Shown: positions 1-9,941, counted from the stretch's first letter. The stretch is DNA of 64,000 nucleotides from Carboxylicivirga sp. (GCA_025210475.1 JAOARW010000067.1:1-64000), one strand, 5' to 3'. Made by a program: numbers and translations. Notes: generated by a model from the sequence alone, not told the origin.

Positions 1-134
1 ACCTTGACTTTGCTAATGGCTTCCTTCAGATTTGGAGTCACCCCCAACACCCTTGCCAATTGCTAGTTCTTCCTGTCAACTTGGCGAACCCAAGAACGTT
101 TCATCTTGGTAGCATATTACCATGCCCGACATAC

Positions 135-168
135 AAAAAAAGAGCGCCATCAAACGATAGCGCTCTTT
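135..168 (-). terminator. Intrinsic terminator of pyk
   Basis: A 9-bp stem (AAAGAGCGC at 139-147 with GCGCTCTTT at 160-168) is followed on the minus strand by a run of T, 24 bp beyond the pyk stop codon. It ends the pyk transcript. Confidence 0.85.
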
Positions 169-191
169 AGTTGTATAGAATATTTCTTACC

Positions 192-1616
192 CTACTCCTT
201 CTCTACTTTTTTAAGAAGTGCTTTAACGGTGATTACCTCCAGGTAAGTTGTACCTCCGCCAATACCGAAGCTACCACCCAAATAGGCTACTAAATCATCA
301 TCTACCAACACATCTTTCTTAAGAAGCTTCTTAAGGGTCTTTTTCAAGATTTCTTTCTTCGAGCTACCATCTTCCATCAATCGTGGTACTACACCATAAG
401 ATAGTGCTAACTGACGACCAACATTAGCGTTATAACACAAAGCGTATACCGGACATCCACCTCTGAATGCAGCCAGGTAGCGTGCTGTTTTTCCTGTTAA
501 ACTATCAGTCAATACGGCTTTAATGTCAAGGTTTTTACTTGCACTAACAGCTGTATCGGCTAAATACGAAGTAATATCGTTTTTATCGGTTAAAACAGGA
601 ATATCGTAACGGCTGTCTTTTGAAGCTTCTACTTCCTTAGCAATCTTAGCCATTGTTTTAACTGCCTCAACCGGATAGTTACCATAAGCCGTTTCTCCAC
701 TAAGCATAATGGCATCGGTACGGTAATAAATAGCATTAGCCACATCTGTCACCTCTGCACGTGTTGGGCGTGGGTTCTTAATCATGGTGTGCAACATTTG
801 TGTTGCCACAATAACAGGCTTTTTAGCTTCAACACACTTACGGATCATGCGACGCTGGATACCAGGAATTTTTTCCTGTGGTATTTCAATACCTAAATCA
901 CCACGGGCTACCATTACACCATGAACGTGTTCTAAAATCTCATCCAGGTTAGCAACACCTTCTTCGTTTTCGATTTTAGCCACAATCTTCATTGGGCTTT
1001 CCATCTCATTCAAAATCTGCTGAACTTCCTGAACGTCTTCTTTATTTCTTACGAATGAATGCGCTACAAAATCGATGTTATTCTGAGCTGCAAACTTAAT
1101 GAAGTTGCGATCCTTCTCGGTAACTGATGGCAGGTTGATACGAACACCTGGTACGTTTACACTCTTGCGGCTACCCACAATACCATCGTTCAATACCTGA
1201 CAAACCAAGTGATCCTCTTCTTTTGCAGTTACCTCCATGGCTACTTCACCATCATCGATCAAAATCTGACCACCAACAGGCATGTCTTTCACAAAATCCT
1301 GGTAACTCACGCAAATGCACTCTTTCGACGATATGCAATCAATATCACCTTTCACCTTCAATACATCACCAGTTGCCAGAACAATATCTTCCTCACATTT
1401 AGTAGTTCTGATTTCTGGCCCTTTTGTGTCAATCAAGATAGCGATCTTATCAGATACCGCTCTTACATTACTAAGCACCTTAAGTACGCCTTCAAAATCC
1501 TGGTGTGCCGTATTCAAACGAACCACGTTCATTCCGGCTTTGTAAAGCTTTTTAAGAAAATCAACATCACAATTGCGATCCGAAATTGTAGCAACAATTT
1601 TGGTAAACTTCTTCAT
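192..1616 (-). CDS. pyk: Pyruvate kinase
   Basis: Cytoplasmic glycolytic enzyme that converts phosphoenolpyruvate and ADP to pyruvate and ATP. The 474-residue protein has the family landmarks in order: N-terminal TKIVATIS, the active-site stretch KIENEEGVANL, the loop VARGDLGIEIP, the segment ATQMLHTMIKNPRPTRAEV, and a C-terminal allosteric-type domain. An in-frame ATG lies ten codons further upstream, but MKKFTKIVATIS matches the usual N-terminus, so 1616 is chosen. It lies beside aroQ and xerD, a grouping common in Bacteroidota, and it has its own terminator. Assignment is secure. Confidence 0.97.
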   Translation of the reverse strand: MKKFTKIVATISDRNCDVDFLKKLYKAGMNVVRLNTAHQDFEGVLKVLSNVRAVSDKIAILIDTKGPEIRTTKCEEDIVLATGDVLKVKGDIDCISSKECICVSYQDFVKDMPVGGQILIDDGEVAMEVTAKEEDHLVCQVLNDGIVGSRKSVNVPGVRINLPSVTEKDRNFIKFAAQNNIDFVAHSFVRNKEDVQEVQQILNEMESPMKIVAKIENEEGVANLDEILEHVHGVMVARGDLGIEIPQEKIPGIQRRMIRKCVEAKKPVIVATQMLHTMIKNPRPTRAEVTDVANAIYYRTDAIMLSGETAYGNYPVEAVKTMAKIAKEVEASKDSRYDIPVLTDKNDITSYLADTAVSASKNLDIKAVLTDSLTGKTARYLAAFRGGCPVYALCYNANVGRQLALSYGVVPRLMEDGSSKKEILKKTLKKLLKKDVLVDDDLVAYLGGSFGIGGGTTYLEVITVKALLKKVEKE

Positions 1617-1717
1617 AACTAAATTTTTCTTGGTGGTATGCAACAATTAATAATTCCAAATAAAGTTCTTCCCCTACTTTATTCGGATTTTTTTCAACTT
1701 ATATTCTTTTTGAGATT

Positions 1718-2137
1718 TTACGACCTTTTTAAAGCTTCAATGGCTAAACGATAGGAATCCAAACCAAAACCAGCTATTACACCTTTGCAAACGGCTGATA
1801 AAAATGATTTATGCCTGAATTCTTCGCGCTTATGCACATTACTAATATGAACTTCAATAACCGGACTTTCAATAGCTGAAATGGCATCGGCAATGGCCAA
1901 AGAAGTATGCGTATAGGCTCCGGCATTTATAATTATACCGTCGGTTTTATACCCTTCGCTGTGAAGTTTATCAATTAAATCGCCTTCACTATTCGACTGA
2001 TAATAAACCAGATTATCCGCTTTAAACTCTTCAACAAGCTTGTTAAAATAATCCTCAAATGATTCGCTTCCATATATGGAAGTTTCTCGTTTTCCTAATA
2101 AATTTAAGTTAGGGCCATTAATTATTAACAAGTTCAT
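1718..2137 (-). CDS. aroQ: 3-dehydroquinate dehydratase, type II
   Basis: Third step of the shikimate pathway: dehydration of 3-dehydroquinate to 3-dehydroshikimate. The 139-residue length is typical of the type II dodecameric enzyme. Visible signatures are GPNLNLLGKRE at residues 8-18, the catalytic Tyr22, the NAGAYTHTS loop, and EVHISN followed by the arginine-rich lid region. It is divergent from xerD, with a 423-bp gap between the two starts, and lies 101 bp upstream of the pyk start on the same strand. A -7 box sits about 23 bp before the start codon. Confidence 0.97.
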   Translation of the reverse strand: MNLLIINGPNLNLLGKRETSIYGSESFEDYFNKLVEEFKADNLVYYQSNSEGDLIDKLHSEGYKTDGIIINAGAYTHTSLAIADAISAIESPVIEVHISNVHKREEFRHKSFLSAVCKGVIAGFGLDSYRLAIEALKRS

Positions 2138-2159
2138 GTACCGATTCTATTTTTCGCTG

Positions 2160-2167
2160 CAAAATTA
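2160..2167 (-). promoter_or_regulatory. Putative -7 box for aroQ
   Basis: TAATTTTG on the minus strand fits the Bacteroidota -7 consensus TAnnTTTG. It predicts a transcript start about 16 nt before the aroQ ATG. No well-spaced TTTG -33 box was found. Confidence 0.45.
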
Positions 2168-2560
2168 CGATAGTTTGTTGGAATAAAAAAACAAGGGCTA
2201 TTTTTTACAGAAAAATTACGTTAATAAATTGTAAAGCCTTATCTAGACTGAATAAAGGTAAAGGAATCTCAACTAATTTTCCGCCACAATTAATGATTTT
2301 CTGATAGTCTATTTAATATTGATAATCCTTAAAATATTAAACACGAATATTCATCTACAATATTCCGTTGTTCCACAAAAATCACTGACACCAATGTTAG
2401 CAGCGCTGAACTTTTCATGAAATTATCCTAGTATTTCATTAGGTAATGATAGGAAAAATAAACATTATCTTAAATTTTTCTTCACTTTTCTTGCTTGTAA
2501 TCAGATCATTTTTTATTTTTACTCTTGTTAACAATCGGGAAACATTTAAAAATTTTAATT
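2168..2560. other. Divergent intergenic region aroQ/xerD
   Basis: Nearly 400 bp of AT-rich DNA between divergent genes. No ORF with a recognisable product, tRNA or strong hairpin is visible. It must carry the xerD promoter, but no exact TAnnTTTG box was found on the plus strand. Confidence 0.5.
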
Positions 2561-3460
2561 ATGAATTGGGAATCAGAAATTAAAGAATTCAGAAATTATC
2601 TGAAGGTTGAAAAAGGATTGTCTGAAAATTCTATTCATGCCTACATTACGGACCTAACAAAGTTGGTTACTTTTATTGAGGATAAAGGTATCAAAAAAGG
2701 GCCGGAAGACATTATTCTTGCTGATTTAAAAGAGATGATGCAGTGGATTGGTGAGCGAGGCATTAGTCCCAGAACTCAAGCACGAGTAATCAGTGGTATC
2801 AAATCATTCTACAAATTCTTGTTGATTGAAGAAAAAGTAGAAAAAGATCCTACAGCTTTGCTTGAATCTCCAAAAATCGGGCGTAAGTTACCGGATATTC
2901 TTTCGGTGGAGGAAATTGATGCAATCATCAATTCTGTTGACTTAAAGAAATCAGAAGGTCAGCGCAACAAAGCTATTCTTGAAACACTTTACAGCTGTGG
3001 CTTACGCGTTTCAGAGCTTATTGAGTTGAAAATTTCTAATCTTTTCTTTGAATCAGGTTTTATTAAGATTGAAGGTAAAGGAAACAAAGAAAGATTAGTG
3101 CCTATTAGTTCGAAGGCAATTAAGGAAATTAACCTTTACCTTAGTGAGTATCGTCGTACTCTTAAAATTAATAAAGACGACGAGGATATCTTATTCTTAA
3201 ACCGTCGTGGTCGTAAATTATCACGTGTAATGATTTTCACTATTATCAAGAACTTAACAATGAAGTTAGGTTTTGAGAAGAACATCAGCCCACACACTTT
3301 CCGTCACTCATTTGCTACTCACCTTATTGATGGTGGTGCTAACTTAAGAGCTGTTCAGGAAATGTTAGGACACGAATCAATTATTACTACTGAGATTTAC
3401 ACGCATCTCGACAAGGAATATTTGAAGAACACATTAATCCAGTTCCATCCAAGATCATAG
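2561..3460 (+). CDS. xerD: Tyrosine recombinase XerD
   Basis: Site-specific recombinase that resolves chromosome dimers at dif. The 299-residue protein has an N-terminal SAM-like core-binding domain (about 5-90) and a C-terminal catalytic domain. The catalytic set is visible: Arg149 in CGLRVSELI, the Lys in the KGNKERLVP hairpin, His245 and Arg248 in HTFRH, His271 in LGHES, and the nucleophile Tyr280 in EIYTH. The ATG at 2561 is preferred over one twelve codons upstream because family members start with a short helix before the LxxExxLSxNT-like segment. Nothing suggests a phage or integron integrase: neighbours are housekeeping genes and there is no att-like repeat. Confidence 0.95.
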   Translation: MNWESEIKEFRNYLKVEKGLSENSIHAYITDLTKLVTFIEDKGIKKGPEDIILADLKEMMQWIGERGISPRTQARVISGIKSFYKFLLIEEKVEKDPTALLESPKIGRKLPDILSVEEIDAIINSVDLKKSEGQRNKAILETLYSCGLRVSELIELKISNLFFESGFIKIEGKGNKERLVPISSKAIKEINLYLSEYRRTLKINKDDEDILFLNRRGRKLSRVMIFTIIKNLTMKLGFEKNISPHTFRHSFATHLIDGGANLRAVQEMLGHESIITTEIYTHLDKEYLKNTLIQFHPRS

Positions 3461-3477
3461 GGTTAATTACAATACTG

Positions 3478-3509
3478 AAAAGCGCAATCTACTTAGGTTG
3501 CGCTTTTTT
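3478..3509 (+). terminator. Terminator of xerD
   Basis: A 10-bp stem AAAAGCGCAA/TTGCGCTTTT (3478-3487 and 3498-3507) ends in a T-run, 17 bp after the xerD stop codon. Confidence 0.85.
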
Positions 3510-3642
3510 ATGCTTTAGAAATTAGAAAAATACACCGATCACAAATCAAAAACGATAGAAAAACTGCATCTGTGATTCTGCTTCCGCATAAACCTATGAT
3601 ATTAGCAAAATGATTGATCCATCATTTTGTTGACACTCAGCA

Positions 3643-4065
3643 TTAGTTTTCCAGACATTTTTTACAAATCCCCTTTACTTCAACCGATACTTCTTGTATG
3701 CTATAATCAGGGATACTAACCTTTAAAGCTTGCTCGACATGAAGACATGATACCTCTTTACATTCTGTACATCTAAAATGAATGTGCTCGTGTTTGTGGC
3801 AACTTCGCGAACATTGACGTGTGCATAAGGCATAATAAATCTCCTCACCCGATGTAGAGGCCTTATGAACAATACCACTATCAATCAATACATTAATTGT
3901 TCGATACAAAGTCACCCGGTCAAAATCCTTAAGGTGCTTTTGAATTTCAGAATATGGAAGTGCTGAATCACTTTGAGACATAAGCATTAATAAATCAACA
4001 CGTATAGGAGTTGCCTTAAGCTTGCGCTCTCTTAAATAATTCTTAATACTTACCTCGTCCATCAT
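3643..4065 (-). CDS. Fur-family transcriptional regulator
   Basis: Metal- or peroxide-responsive DNA-binding repressor. The 140-residue protein has a winged-helix domain with the recognition helix in DRVTLYRTINVL (about 49-60), a His-rich segment HKHEHIHF (90-97), and two CxxC pairs (Cys99/Cys102 and Cys134/Cys137) that normally hold the structural zinc. Two adjacent ATG codons (4065 and 4062) are possible starts. The sequence alone does not separate Fur, Zur and PerR. The gene is monocistronic, and a -7 box lies immediately before the start. Confidence 0.9.
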   Translation of the reverse strand: MMDEVSIKNYLRERKLKATPIRVDLLMLMSQSDSALPYSEIQKHLKDFDRVTLYRTINVLIDSGIVHKASTSGEEIYYALCTRQCSRSCHKHEHIHFRCTECKEVSCLHVEQALKVSIPDYSIQEVSVEVKGICKKCLEN

Positions 4066-4069
4066 GCCA

Positions 4070-4077
4070 CAAAAATA
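4070..4077 (-). promoter_or_regulatory. Putative -7 box for the Fur-family gene
   Basis: TATTTTTG on the minus strand ends 4 bp before the first ATG. Transcription would begin at or next to the start codon, implying a leaderless or nearly leaderless mRNA. No convincing -33 box. Confidence 0.4.
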
Positions 4078-4461
4078 ATGCTTTAGTCCGAAATATTAAT
4101 TGGATCAATTCTGATAAAGCTACAAATCCGATTACAACATTTGCTCGTTCCCCTTAAAACTCTGAACAACACTTAAGATCAGAACAGCCAAATAGAACGC
4201 ATTATTTAATTCAATCACCTCTGAACATTCGACGTAATTCAAGGTCCATTCAAATACGACATCAAGCTGCTCAATTCGGAACAAATTAAGAATCAAAAGG
4301 TTTTCAGCTCATTTCCCAGACCAATGCGTTTACTCCTCACTAATGATAAAAAACACTCAGCGCACACTGTTTTTTTTCTTATTTTTGCACACTTATATGA
4401 ACACACCAAAGGTTTTATTCCAAAGGTGATAATGTAAAAACGAAGAAAGACAATTACAATT
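4078..4461. other. Divergent intergenic region Fur-family gene/valS
   Basis: About 380 bp separate the Fur-family gene and valS. Apart from the flanking -7 boxes no supported feature is visible. A short minus-strand ORF at 4293-4484 runs over the valS start and is not considered real. The length would allow a valS leader, but no T-box-like structure was recognised. Confidence 0.5.
4380..4387 (+). promoter_or_regulatory. Putative -7 box for valS
   Basis: TATTTTTG 74 bp before the valS ATG fits TAnnTTTG and predicts a leader of about 70 nt. No TTTG at the expected -33 distance. Confidence 0.4.
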
Positions 4462-7074
4462 ATGGAAATTGCAAGCAAGTACAACCCGTCTGCATCCGAA
4501 GATAAGTGGTATAAGTACTGGATGGATCAGAAATTATTCCATTCAGAACCAGATGAGCGCGAACCTTATACAATATTAATGCCGCCACCAAACGTCACCG
4601 GCGTCTTGCACATGGGTCATATGCTAAACAATACGATTCAAGATATATTGATTCGTCGTGCCCGTATGATGGGGAAAAATGCTTGCTGGGTTCCCGGAAC
4701 TGACCATGCCTCCATTGCCACGGAAGCGAAAGTGGTTAATCGACTTAAAGAGCGAGGCATTGATAAAAAAGACCTTAGTCGTGAAGAATTTTTAAAACAC
4801 GCTTATGACTGGACCGATGAATACGGTGGCATTATTCTTAAGCAACTACAAAAGATGGGCGCCTCTGCCGATTGGGATCGTAGCTACTTTACTATGGATG
4901 ATGACCGTTCAGAAGGTGTCATTAAGTCGTTTGTTGAGTTGTATAATAAAGGATTGATTTATCGCGGCGTTCGCATGGTAAATTGGGATCCTGCCGCTTT
5001 AACGGCTCTTTCTGATGAAGAGGTAATTTATAAAGAAAAACAAGGTAAATTATATTACCTACGCTATAAAATAGAAAACAGTGACGAGTATGTTACTATT
5101 GCCACTACCCGTCCTGAAACAATTTTAGGTGATACGGCTGTTTGTGTTCACCCAGATGACGAACGTTTTACACACCTTAAAGGTAAAAACGTTATCGTAC
5201 CATTAGTTAACCGTGTTATTCCAATTATTCAAGACGAATATGTGGACATGGAGTTTGGTACAGGATGTCTGAAAATAACACCGGCTCACGACGTAAATGA
5301 CTATGAGATTGGAATGAAACACAATCTTAAAGTGATTGACATTTTCAACGACAATGGTACCTTAAGCGAAGCTGCCGAATTATTTGTTGGCGAAGATCGT
5401 TTTGATGTTCGTAAAAGCATTATTCCGGTATTGGAAGAAGCTGGTAACATTGTTAAAATAGAGGACTATAATAACAAAGTAGGTTATTCGGAGCGCACAC
5501 ATGTCGCTATCGAACCTAAGCTATCGGCACAATGGTACCTTAAGATGGATGAGATTTCTAAGCCTGCCTTAGAAAATGTAATGAACGACACGGTTCAGTT
5601 TCATCCGCCAAAATTCAAAAATGTTTTCCGTCACTGGATGGAGAATGTGAAAGATTGGTGTGTATCGCGTCAATTGTACTGGGGCCACCAAATTCCGGTT
5701 TATTACCTTGAGGACAATACTTTTGTAGTTGCCGAAACAAAGGAAAAAGCTTTGGCTATGGCCAAAGAAAAAACGGGTAATGCTAATTTAACCGTTGAAG
5801 ATCTTCGTCAGGACGATGATGTATTGGATACATGGGCATCATCATGGTTATTGCCATTTACAGGCTTTGAGAAACCTGAAGATTTAGCCTATTACTATCC
5901 GACTTCTGATTTGGTAACTGGTCACGACATTATCTTCTTCTGGGTAGCTCGTATGATTATTGCCGGTTACGAATTCAAAGGTGGTTTACCATTCAAAAAT
6001 GTGTACTTTACCGGTATGGTGCGCGACAAGCAACGACGCAAAATGTCTAAGTCGCTTGGTAATTCACCCGATCCATTGGATTTGATTGATAAATACGGTG
6101 CCGATAGTGTGCGTATTGGTATGCTATTCTGTTCGCCTGCCGGTGGTGACTTGTTGTTTGATGAAAGTCAGCCAGAGCAAGGACGTAACTTTGCTAACAA
6201 AATATGGAATGCTTTCCGATTGGTAAAAGGTTGGGAAATTGATGAAAATATAGAGCAGCCAGAATCGGCCAAACAAGCCATTGCCTGGTTTGATGCCAAG
6301 CTGGACGAGACCATCAACACCTTAGACGATCACTTCAGCAAGTATCGTATTTCTGATGCTTTGATGACTGTTTATACTGTTTTCTGGCAAGAGTTCTCAT
6401 CGTGGTACCTGGAAGCTATCAAACCAGCGTATCAAAAGCCATTGGATGCAGCTACTTTTAAAGCAACATGCCAATTCTTCGATAAGATGCTGCGTTTACT
6501 TCATCCGTTTATGCCGTTCTTAACTGAAGAATTATGGCAGGCACTCGAAGAGCGCAAGGAAGGTGAAAGCATTATGATGGTTGATATGCCTACCGTAACA
6601 GGTGCTAATGCCGACTTGTTGGATAAGTTCGAAATATTAAAAGACGCTGTTGGTGGTGTTCGTACCATTCGCAAAGAAAAGAACATTCCAATGAAAGATG
6701 CGCTTTCGTTAAGCATTTTAGCAGGCGAAGAGTTTTCAGCTGACTTTAACGCTATCCTAACCAAATTGGCTAACATTGATGAGCTAAACCAGGTTAATGA
6801 AAAGGTAGAAGGTGCCGTTTCGTTTATGGTGCGTACCAGCGAATTCTTTGTACCAATGGATGGTTTAATTGATGCCGAAGCCGAAATTGCCAAACTGGAA
6901 AAAGACTTAGCTCACCAGCAAGGTTTCTTAAAAGGGGTGATGAAGAAGTTAGGCAATGAGCGCTTTGTGAGCAGTGCACCTGAGGCTGTTGTTGCCAAAG
7001 AGCGCCAAAAGCAAGCAGATGCTGAAGCTAAGATTAAAACGCTGACCGAAAGCATTGAGCGATTGAAGAAATAA
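4462..7074 (+). CDS. valS: Valyl-tRNA synthetase
   Basis: Class I aminoacyl-tRNA synthetase charging tRNA-Val. The 870-residue protein has the HIGH-type motif HMGH (50-53) in [14 protein letters not shown], an editing domain containing [13 protein letters not shown], the KMSKS motif (527-531), an anticodon-binding domain, and a C-terminal coiled-coil arm rich in Lys, Glu and Ala. Length and domain order are complete. The gene stands alone between a divergent Fur-family gene and its own terminator. Confidence 0.98.
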   Translation: MEIASKYNPSASEDKWYKYWMDQKLFHSEPDEREPYTILMPPPNVTGVLHMGHMLNNTIQDILIRRARMMGKNACWVPGTDHASIATEAKVVNRLKERGIDKKDLSREEFLKHAYDWTDEYGGIILKQLQKMGASADWDRSYFTMDDDRSEGVIKSFVELYNKGLIYRGVRMVNWDPAALTALSDEEVIYKEKQGKLYYLRYKIENSDEYVTIATTRPETILGDTAVCVHPDDERFTHLKGKNVIVPLVNRVIPIIQDEYVDMEFGTGCLKITPAHDVNDYEIGMKHNLKVIDIFNDNGTLSEAAELFVGEDRFDVRKSIIPVLEEAGNIVKIEDYNNKVGYSERTHVAIEPKLSAQWYLKMDEISKPALENVMNDTVQFHPPKFKNVFRHWMENVKDWCVSRQLYWGHQIPVYYLEDNTFVVAETKEKALAMAKEKTGNANLTVEDLRQDDDVLDTWASSWLLPFTGFEKPEDLAYYYPTSDLVTGHDIIFFWVARMIIAGYEFKGGLPFKNVYFTGMVRDKQRRKMSKSLGNSPDPLDLIDKYGADSVRIGMLFCSPAGGDLLFDESQPEQGRNFANKIWNAFRLVKGWEIDENIEQPESAKQAIAWFDAKLDETINTLDDHFSKYRISDALMTVYTVFWQEFSSWYLEAIKPAYQKPLDAATFKATCQFFDKMLRLLHPFMPFLTEELWQALEERKEGESIMMVDMPTVTGANADLLDKFEILKDAVGGVRTIRKEKNIPMKDALSLSILAGEEFSADFNAILTKLANIDELNQVNEKVEGAVSFMVRTSEFFVPMDGLIDAEAEIAKLEKDLAHQQGFLKGVMKKLGNERFVSSAPEAVVAKERQKQADAEAKIKTLTESIERLKK

Positions 7075-7085
7075 ACATATTTAAT

Positions 7086-7110
7086 GGGGCAAAAATTTTG
7101 CCCCTTTCTT
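7086..7110 (+). terminator. Terminator of valS
   Basis: GGGGCAAAA and TTTTGCCCC (7086-7104) form a GC-capped hairpin followed by a T-rich tail, 11 bp after the valS stop codon. Confidence 0.8.
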
Positions 7111-7269
7111 TTTATCCAATCCCATTCTTATAATCGCATATCGCTCCAAATATTCTATTTGGCCAGACTCTCCAATCATTTCAAAGCAAATCGCGATTAA
7201 TCAAATAATTACACACTCAATTGCTTGCTATTATTTTTTTTATACTCAACAGCTATTATTCAATTGATT

Positions 7270-7299
7270 TTTGTTTTTTTTGTGCAAAATTTATTTTTG
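7270..7299 (+). promoter_or_regulatory. Promoter of the plsC-like gene
   Basis: TTTG at 7270-7273 and TATTTTTG at 7292-7299 are separated by 18 nt, close to the Bacteroidota TTTG/TAnnTTTG arrangement. The predicted transcript start is only a few nucleotides before the ATG at 7314. This is the best two-box match in the window. Confidence 0.6.
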
Positions 7300-7313
7300 T
7301 AAATATTTAGTCG

Positions 7314-8048
7314 ATGAGAACATTCTTAGGGTACCTTTTAACGCCGGTTTTTCACCTTTATTTTGGTATGGTTTTAGTGATTTTCCACCCATTCCAGGTA
7401 TTGGGACACAAAATCTTTGGTGACAATGCCAGACGCTCAGTAGTTGATGCCCTTAACTTCTTCCTTGTAAAAGGATTATACTTGATGGGGTGCAGCATCA
7501 AATTTAAAGGTTTGGAAAATTTACCAAGCAATCGCCCCATTATTATCGTAGCCAACCATCAGAGTTTATATGACATACCGGCGGTTGTTCATGGTTTTAA
7601 AAAACATTACCCCAAGTTTATATCAAAAATCGAACTTGGAAAAAACCTGCCAAGTATTTCATACAACCTAAAACACGGCAAGTCGGCATTGATTGATCGA
7701 AAAAACGGTTCGCAAGCAGTTAAAGAAATCTTTAAACTTGGTCGCCTCATACAAGCCAACAATTATGCCGCCTGCATATTCCCCGAAGGCACACGCAGCA
7801 AAACGGGACGTGTCAAAAAATTCAGAGAAGCCGGTATCAGTACTTTATTAAGAGCCGCTCCGGATGCCATAATCGTACCTTTTGTAATTGACGGACACAA
7901 CCGAATGATGGCAAAAGGTATGTTCCCATTGAAATTTGGCGAAAAAATAAGCTATACCGCTTTGGAACCCATCGAACCCAAAGGCCAAGAGGTGGAACAG
8001 TTGGTAGCTGATATTCAGCAATTAATCAAAAAAGAGCTTAATCAATAA
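7314..8048 (+). CDS. plsC: 1-acyl-glycerol-3-phosphate acyltransferase family protein
   Basis: Membrane-associated acyltransferase that probably converts lysophosphatidic acid to phosphatidic acid in phospholipid synthesis. The 244-residue protein has a hydrophobic N-terminus (about 5-30), the catalytic NHxxxxD motif NHQSLYD (81-87, with His82 and Asp87), and the glycerol-phosphate-binding EGTR motif (158-161) in FPEGTRSKTG, then IVPFVIDG. All PlsC family motifs are present in order. Another acyl acceptor, such as an ornithine lipid, cannot be excluded. The gene is bounded by its own promoter and terminator. Confidence 0.88.
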   Translation: MRTFLGYLLTPVFHLYFGMVLVIFHPFQVLGHKIFGDNARRSVVDALNFFLVKGLYLMGCSIKFKGLENLPSNRPIIIVANHQSLYDIPAVVHGFKKHYPKFISKIELGKNLPSISYNLKHGKSALIDRKNGSQAVKEIFKLGRLIQANNYAACIFPEGTRSKTGRVKKFREAGISTLLRAAPDAIIVPFVIDGHNRMMAKGMFPLKFGEKISYTALEPIEPKGQEVEQLVADIQQLIKKELNQ

Positions 8049-8093
8049 TTCGAATATTCGAAGATAATATTCTAAACATCTGAAAATAAATAC

Positions 8094-8119
8094 AAAACGA
8101 CCAATTGGTCGTTTTTTTT
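8094..8119 (+). terminator. Terminator after the plsC-like gene
   Basis: A perfect palindrome AAAACGACCAA/TTGGTCGTTTT (8094-8115) followed by a T-run, 46 bp after the stop codon. Confidence 0.8.
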
Positions 8120-8168
8120 ATATTCTTTATTAGCGTATCTTCGGCAGACAAATTAACCATACAATTTG

Positions 8169-9941
8169 ATGGATCTATTGAACAAACACAAGTTTCACAT
8201 TCCTGTGTTAGGATTGGGTTACACTCTGGACACGCCCATTAATGTTGCTCCTTATGGCATCTCCTCTGTTATTTCATTGGTAGATGATAAGTTAATGGAA
8301 CAAATGCGTGAGTTTTATTGCCAAAAATTTGATTTGCCGTTCAAAGCCATTTCTGAAAAAGTTGAAGATTTCAGGGCTAAGCGCATAACTTCCTACTTAA
8401 ATCTGGTTGATGAGATTGTTAGCACCAAGGTTAACGATCTTAAAAAAACAGCCATGGATAAAAGTGAGGAGCTGGAAAAGTACTTCGATATGCTTCCGGA
8501 CTTTTCATCGATTAAAGAAAAGTTTAAGCTTGGAGAAAAAAGCCGTCAGTTTAAAGAAGATCTTTATAACTGGGTTCAAGAACACCTGCCCGTTGGTGAT
8601 ATTGATGTTAACATCATGACCAAACTGGACAAGGTGAATTCGAAAGACGGTGAGGAATTGCCAATAGAATACAATGATGCTCATGCGGCTTTGCGCGGTT
8701 TTGCCAATAGCAACCTAAGCTCATCATTGGTATTGTCAGCAGGCATGAGCCCTCGCCTCTATAGCTACCTGGAGAAATTCAAAGACTTTTTCCCGGATAT
8801 CAACGGCGAGCTGAAAAAGAAGATCATTTTAAAAGTGAGCGACTTCAGATCGGCACTGGTTCAAGGCAAAATGCTTGCAGCCAAAGGCCTTTGGGTATCG
8901 GAATATCGTATTGAAAGTGGCGTTAACTGCGGAGGCCATGCCTTCCCTACCAATGGTGTACTTTTTGGTCCTATTCTGGACGAATTCAGAAAGAATCGTG
9001 ATAAACTGCTGGAAACATGCCGTGGCGTATACGAAACAGCTTTGACTAAGAAAGAAATAACTCATCCGGCAACTACACCTGAAATTAAGGTAACAGCTCA
9101 GGGCGGTGTTGGCACCAACGAAGAACACAACTTCTTACTGGATCATTACCAGATGGATGGCATAGGCTGGGGAACACCTTTTATGTTGGTACCTGAAGCA
9201 ATCAGCATCGATACCAAAACTTTGGAGTTACTTCGAAATGCCAAAGAAGACGACCTGTATTTTAGTGGCCTATCGCCGCTTGGCGTTCCTTTTAACAGTG
9301 TTAAATGGGCATCGATGAGCGAGCAACGACTGGCCAATGCTTCAGCAGGCAAACATGGTATGCCATGTACCAAACAATTCTTAAAGTACAACACCGAGTA
9401 TACCGAAAAGCCAATTTGTACAGCCTCGAAGCAATACCAAAAGCAAAAACTGGAAGAACTAAAGGCGAAAGATTTACCACAAGAAGCTTATAAAAAAGAA
9501 TACGATACAATCGTTGAAAAAGAATGCTTGTGTGTAGGCTTGGGGGTTTCATTACTGGAGTCGAAGAACATTGCAGTTGGACCAACCGATAAAGTAACCG
9601 TTTGTCCGGGACCGAACTTAGCTTATTTTTCTAAGGTTTCGAGCCTGAAAGAAATGGTGGATCATATCTATGGCCGCATTAACCTGTTGGATAATCGTCC
9701 TCGTCCTCATATGTTTATGAAAGAATTAGGCATGTACCTGGATATCTTCAAGAAGCGTGTTGATAATTTCATATCGAATCCTGAGGATGCCAAAGAGAAA
9801 AAGCAATTATCTGCCTTCCAGAAAAATATTACGGAAGGAGTAAATTACTATACGGAGTTGTTCAAGGAGAAGAAGAAAGAGCTTGTAAAGGAAATGGAAC
9901 AATTATTAAATAAATATCCTATACTAAATCGGGAACTTTAG
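8169..9941 (+). CDS. Unrecognised 590-aa protein, possible FMN/TIM-barrel enzyme
   Basis: Function not recognised. The protein has no signal peptide or membrane segment, so it should be cytoplasmic. The N-terminal NVAPYGISSVISLVDD and the central pair TAQGGVGT and GIGWGTPFMLVPEA resemble the phosphate-binding and MGTxFLxTxE-type segments of nitronate monooxygenase/FabK-like flavin TIM barrels. The resemblance is by eye only. Several cysteines cluster in the second half (GVNCGGH, MPCTKQ, PICTAS, ECLCVG, TVCPGPN), which could bind a metal or Fe-S cluster. The C-terminal 80 residues are Lys/Glu-rich and helical. The ATG at 8169 is preferred over a TTG just before it. It is a single gene between two terminators. 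Confidence 0.75.
   Translation: MDLLNKHKFHIPVLGLGYTLDTPINVAPYGISSVISLVDDKLMEQMREFYCQKFDLPFKAISEKVEDFRAKRITSYLNLVDEIVSTKVNDLKKTAMDKSEELEKYFDMLPDFSSIKEKFKLGEKSRQFKEDLYNWVQEHLPVGDIDVNIMTKLDKVNSKDGEELPIEYNDAHAALRGFANSNLSSSLVLSAGMSPRLYSYLEKFKDFFPDINGELKKKIILKVSDFRSALVQGKMLAAKGLWVSEYRIESGVNCGGHAFPTNGVLFGPILDEFRKNRDKLLETCRGVYETALTKKEITHPATTPEIKVTAQGGVGTNEEHNFLLDHYQMDGIGWGTPFMLVPEAISIDTKTLELLRNAKEDDLYFSGLSPLGVPFNSVKWASMSEQRLANASAGKHGMPCTKQFLKYNTEYTEKPICTASKQYQKQKLEELKAKDLPQEAYKKEYDTIVEKECLCVGLGVSLLESKNIAVGPTDKVTVCPGPNLAYFSKVSSLKEMVDHIYGRINLLDNRPRPHMFMKELGMYLDIFKKRVDNFISNPEDAKEKKQLSAFQKNITEGVNYYTELFKEKKKELVKEMEQLLNKYPILNREL

Noticed and set aside
1-123. Minus-strand reading frame at the left edge beginning MKRSWVRQVDRKN, then an in-frame TAG, then QLARVLGVTP.
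   Set aside because: Only about 100 bp are visible, the frame is interrupted, and no family can be named with confidence. It could be a degraded gene fragment, but the sequence beyond the edge is needed.
2561-3460. XerD as a mobile-element integrase.
   Set aside because: Neighbours are housekeeping genes, there is no att-like duplication or other mobile gene, and the sequence fits the chromosomal XerD pattern.
4293-4484. Minus-strand ORF of 63 codons upstream of valS.
   Set aside because: It overlaps the valS start, shows no recognisable features, and lies in the probable valS promoter and leader.
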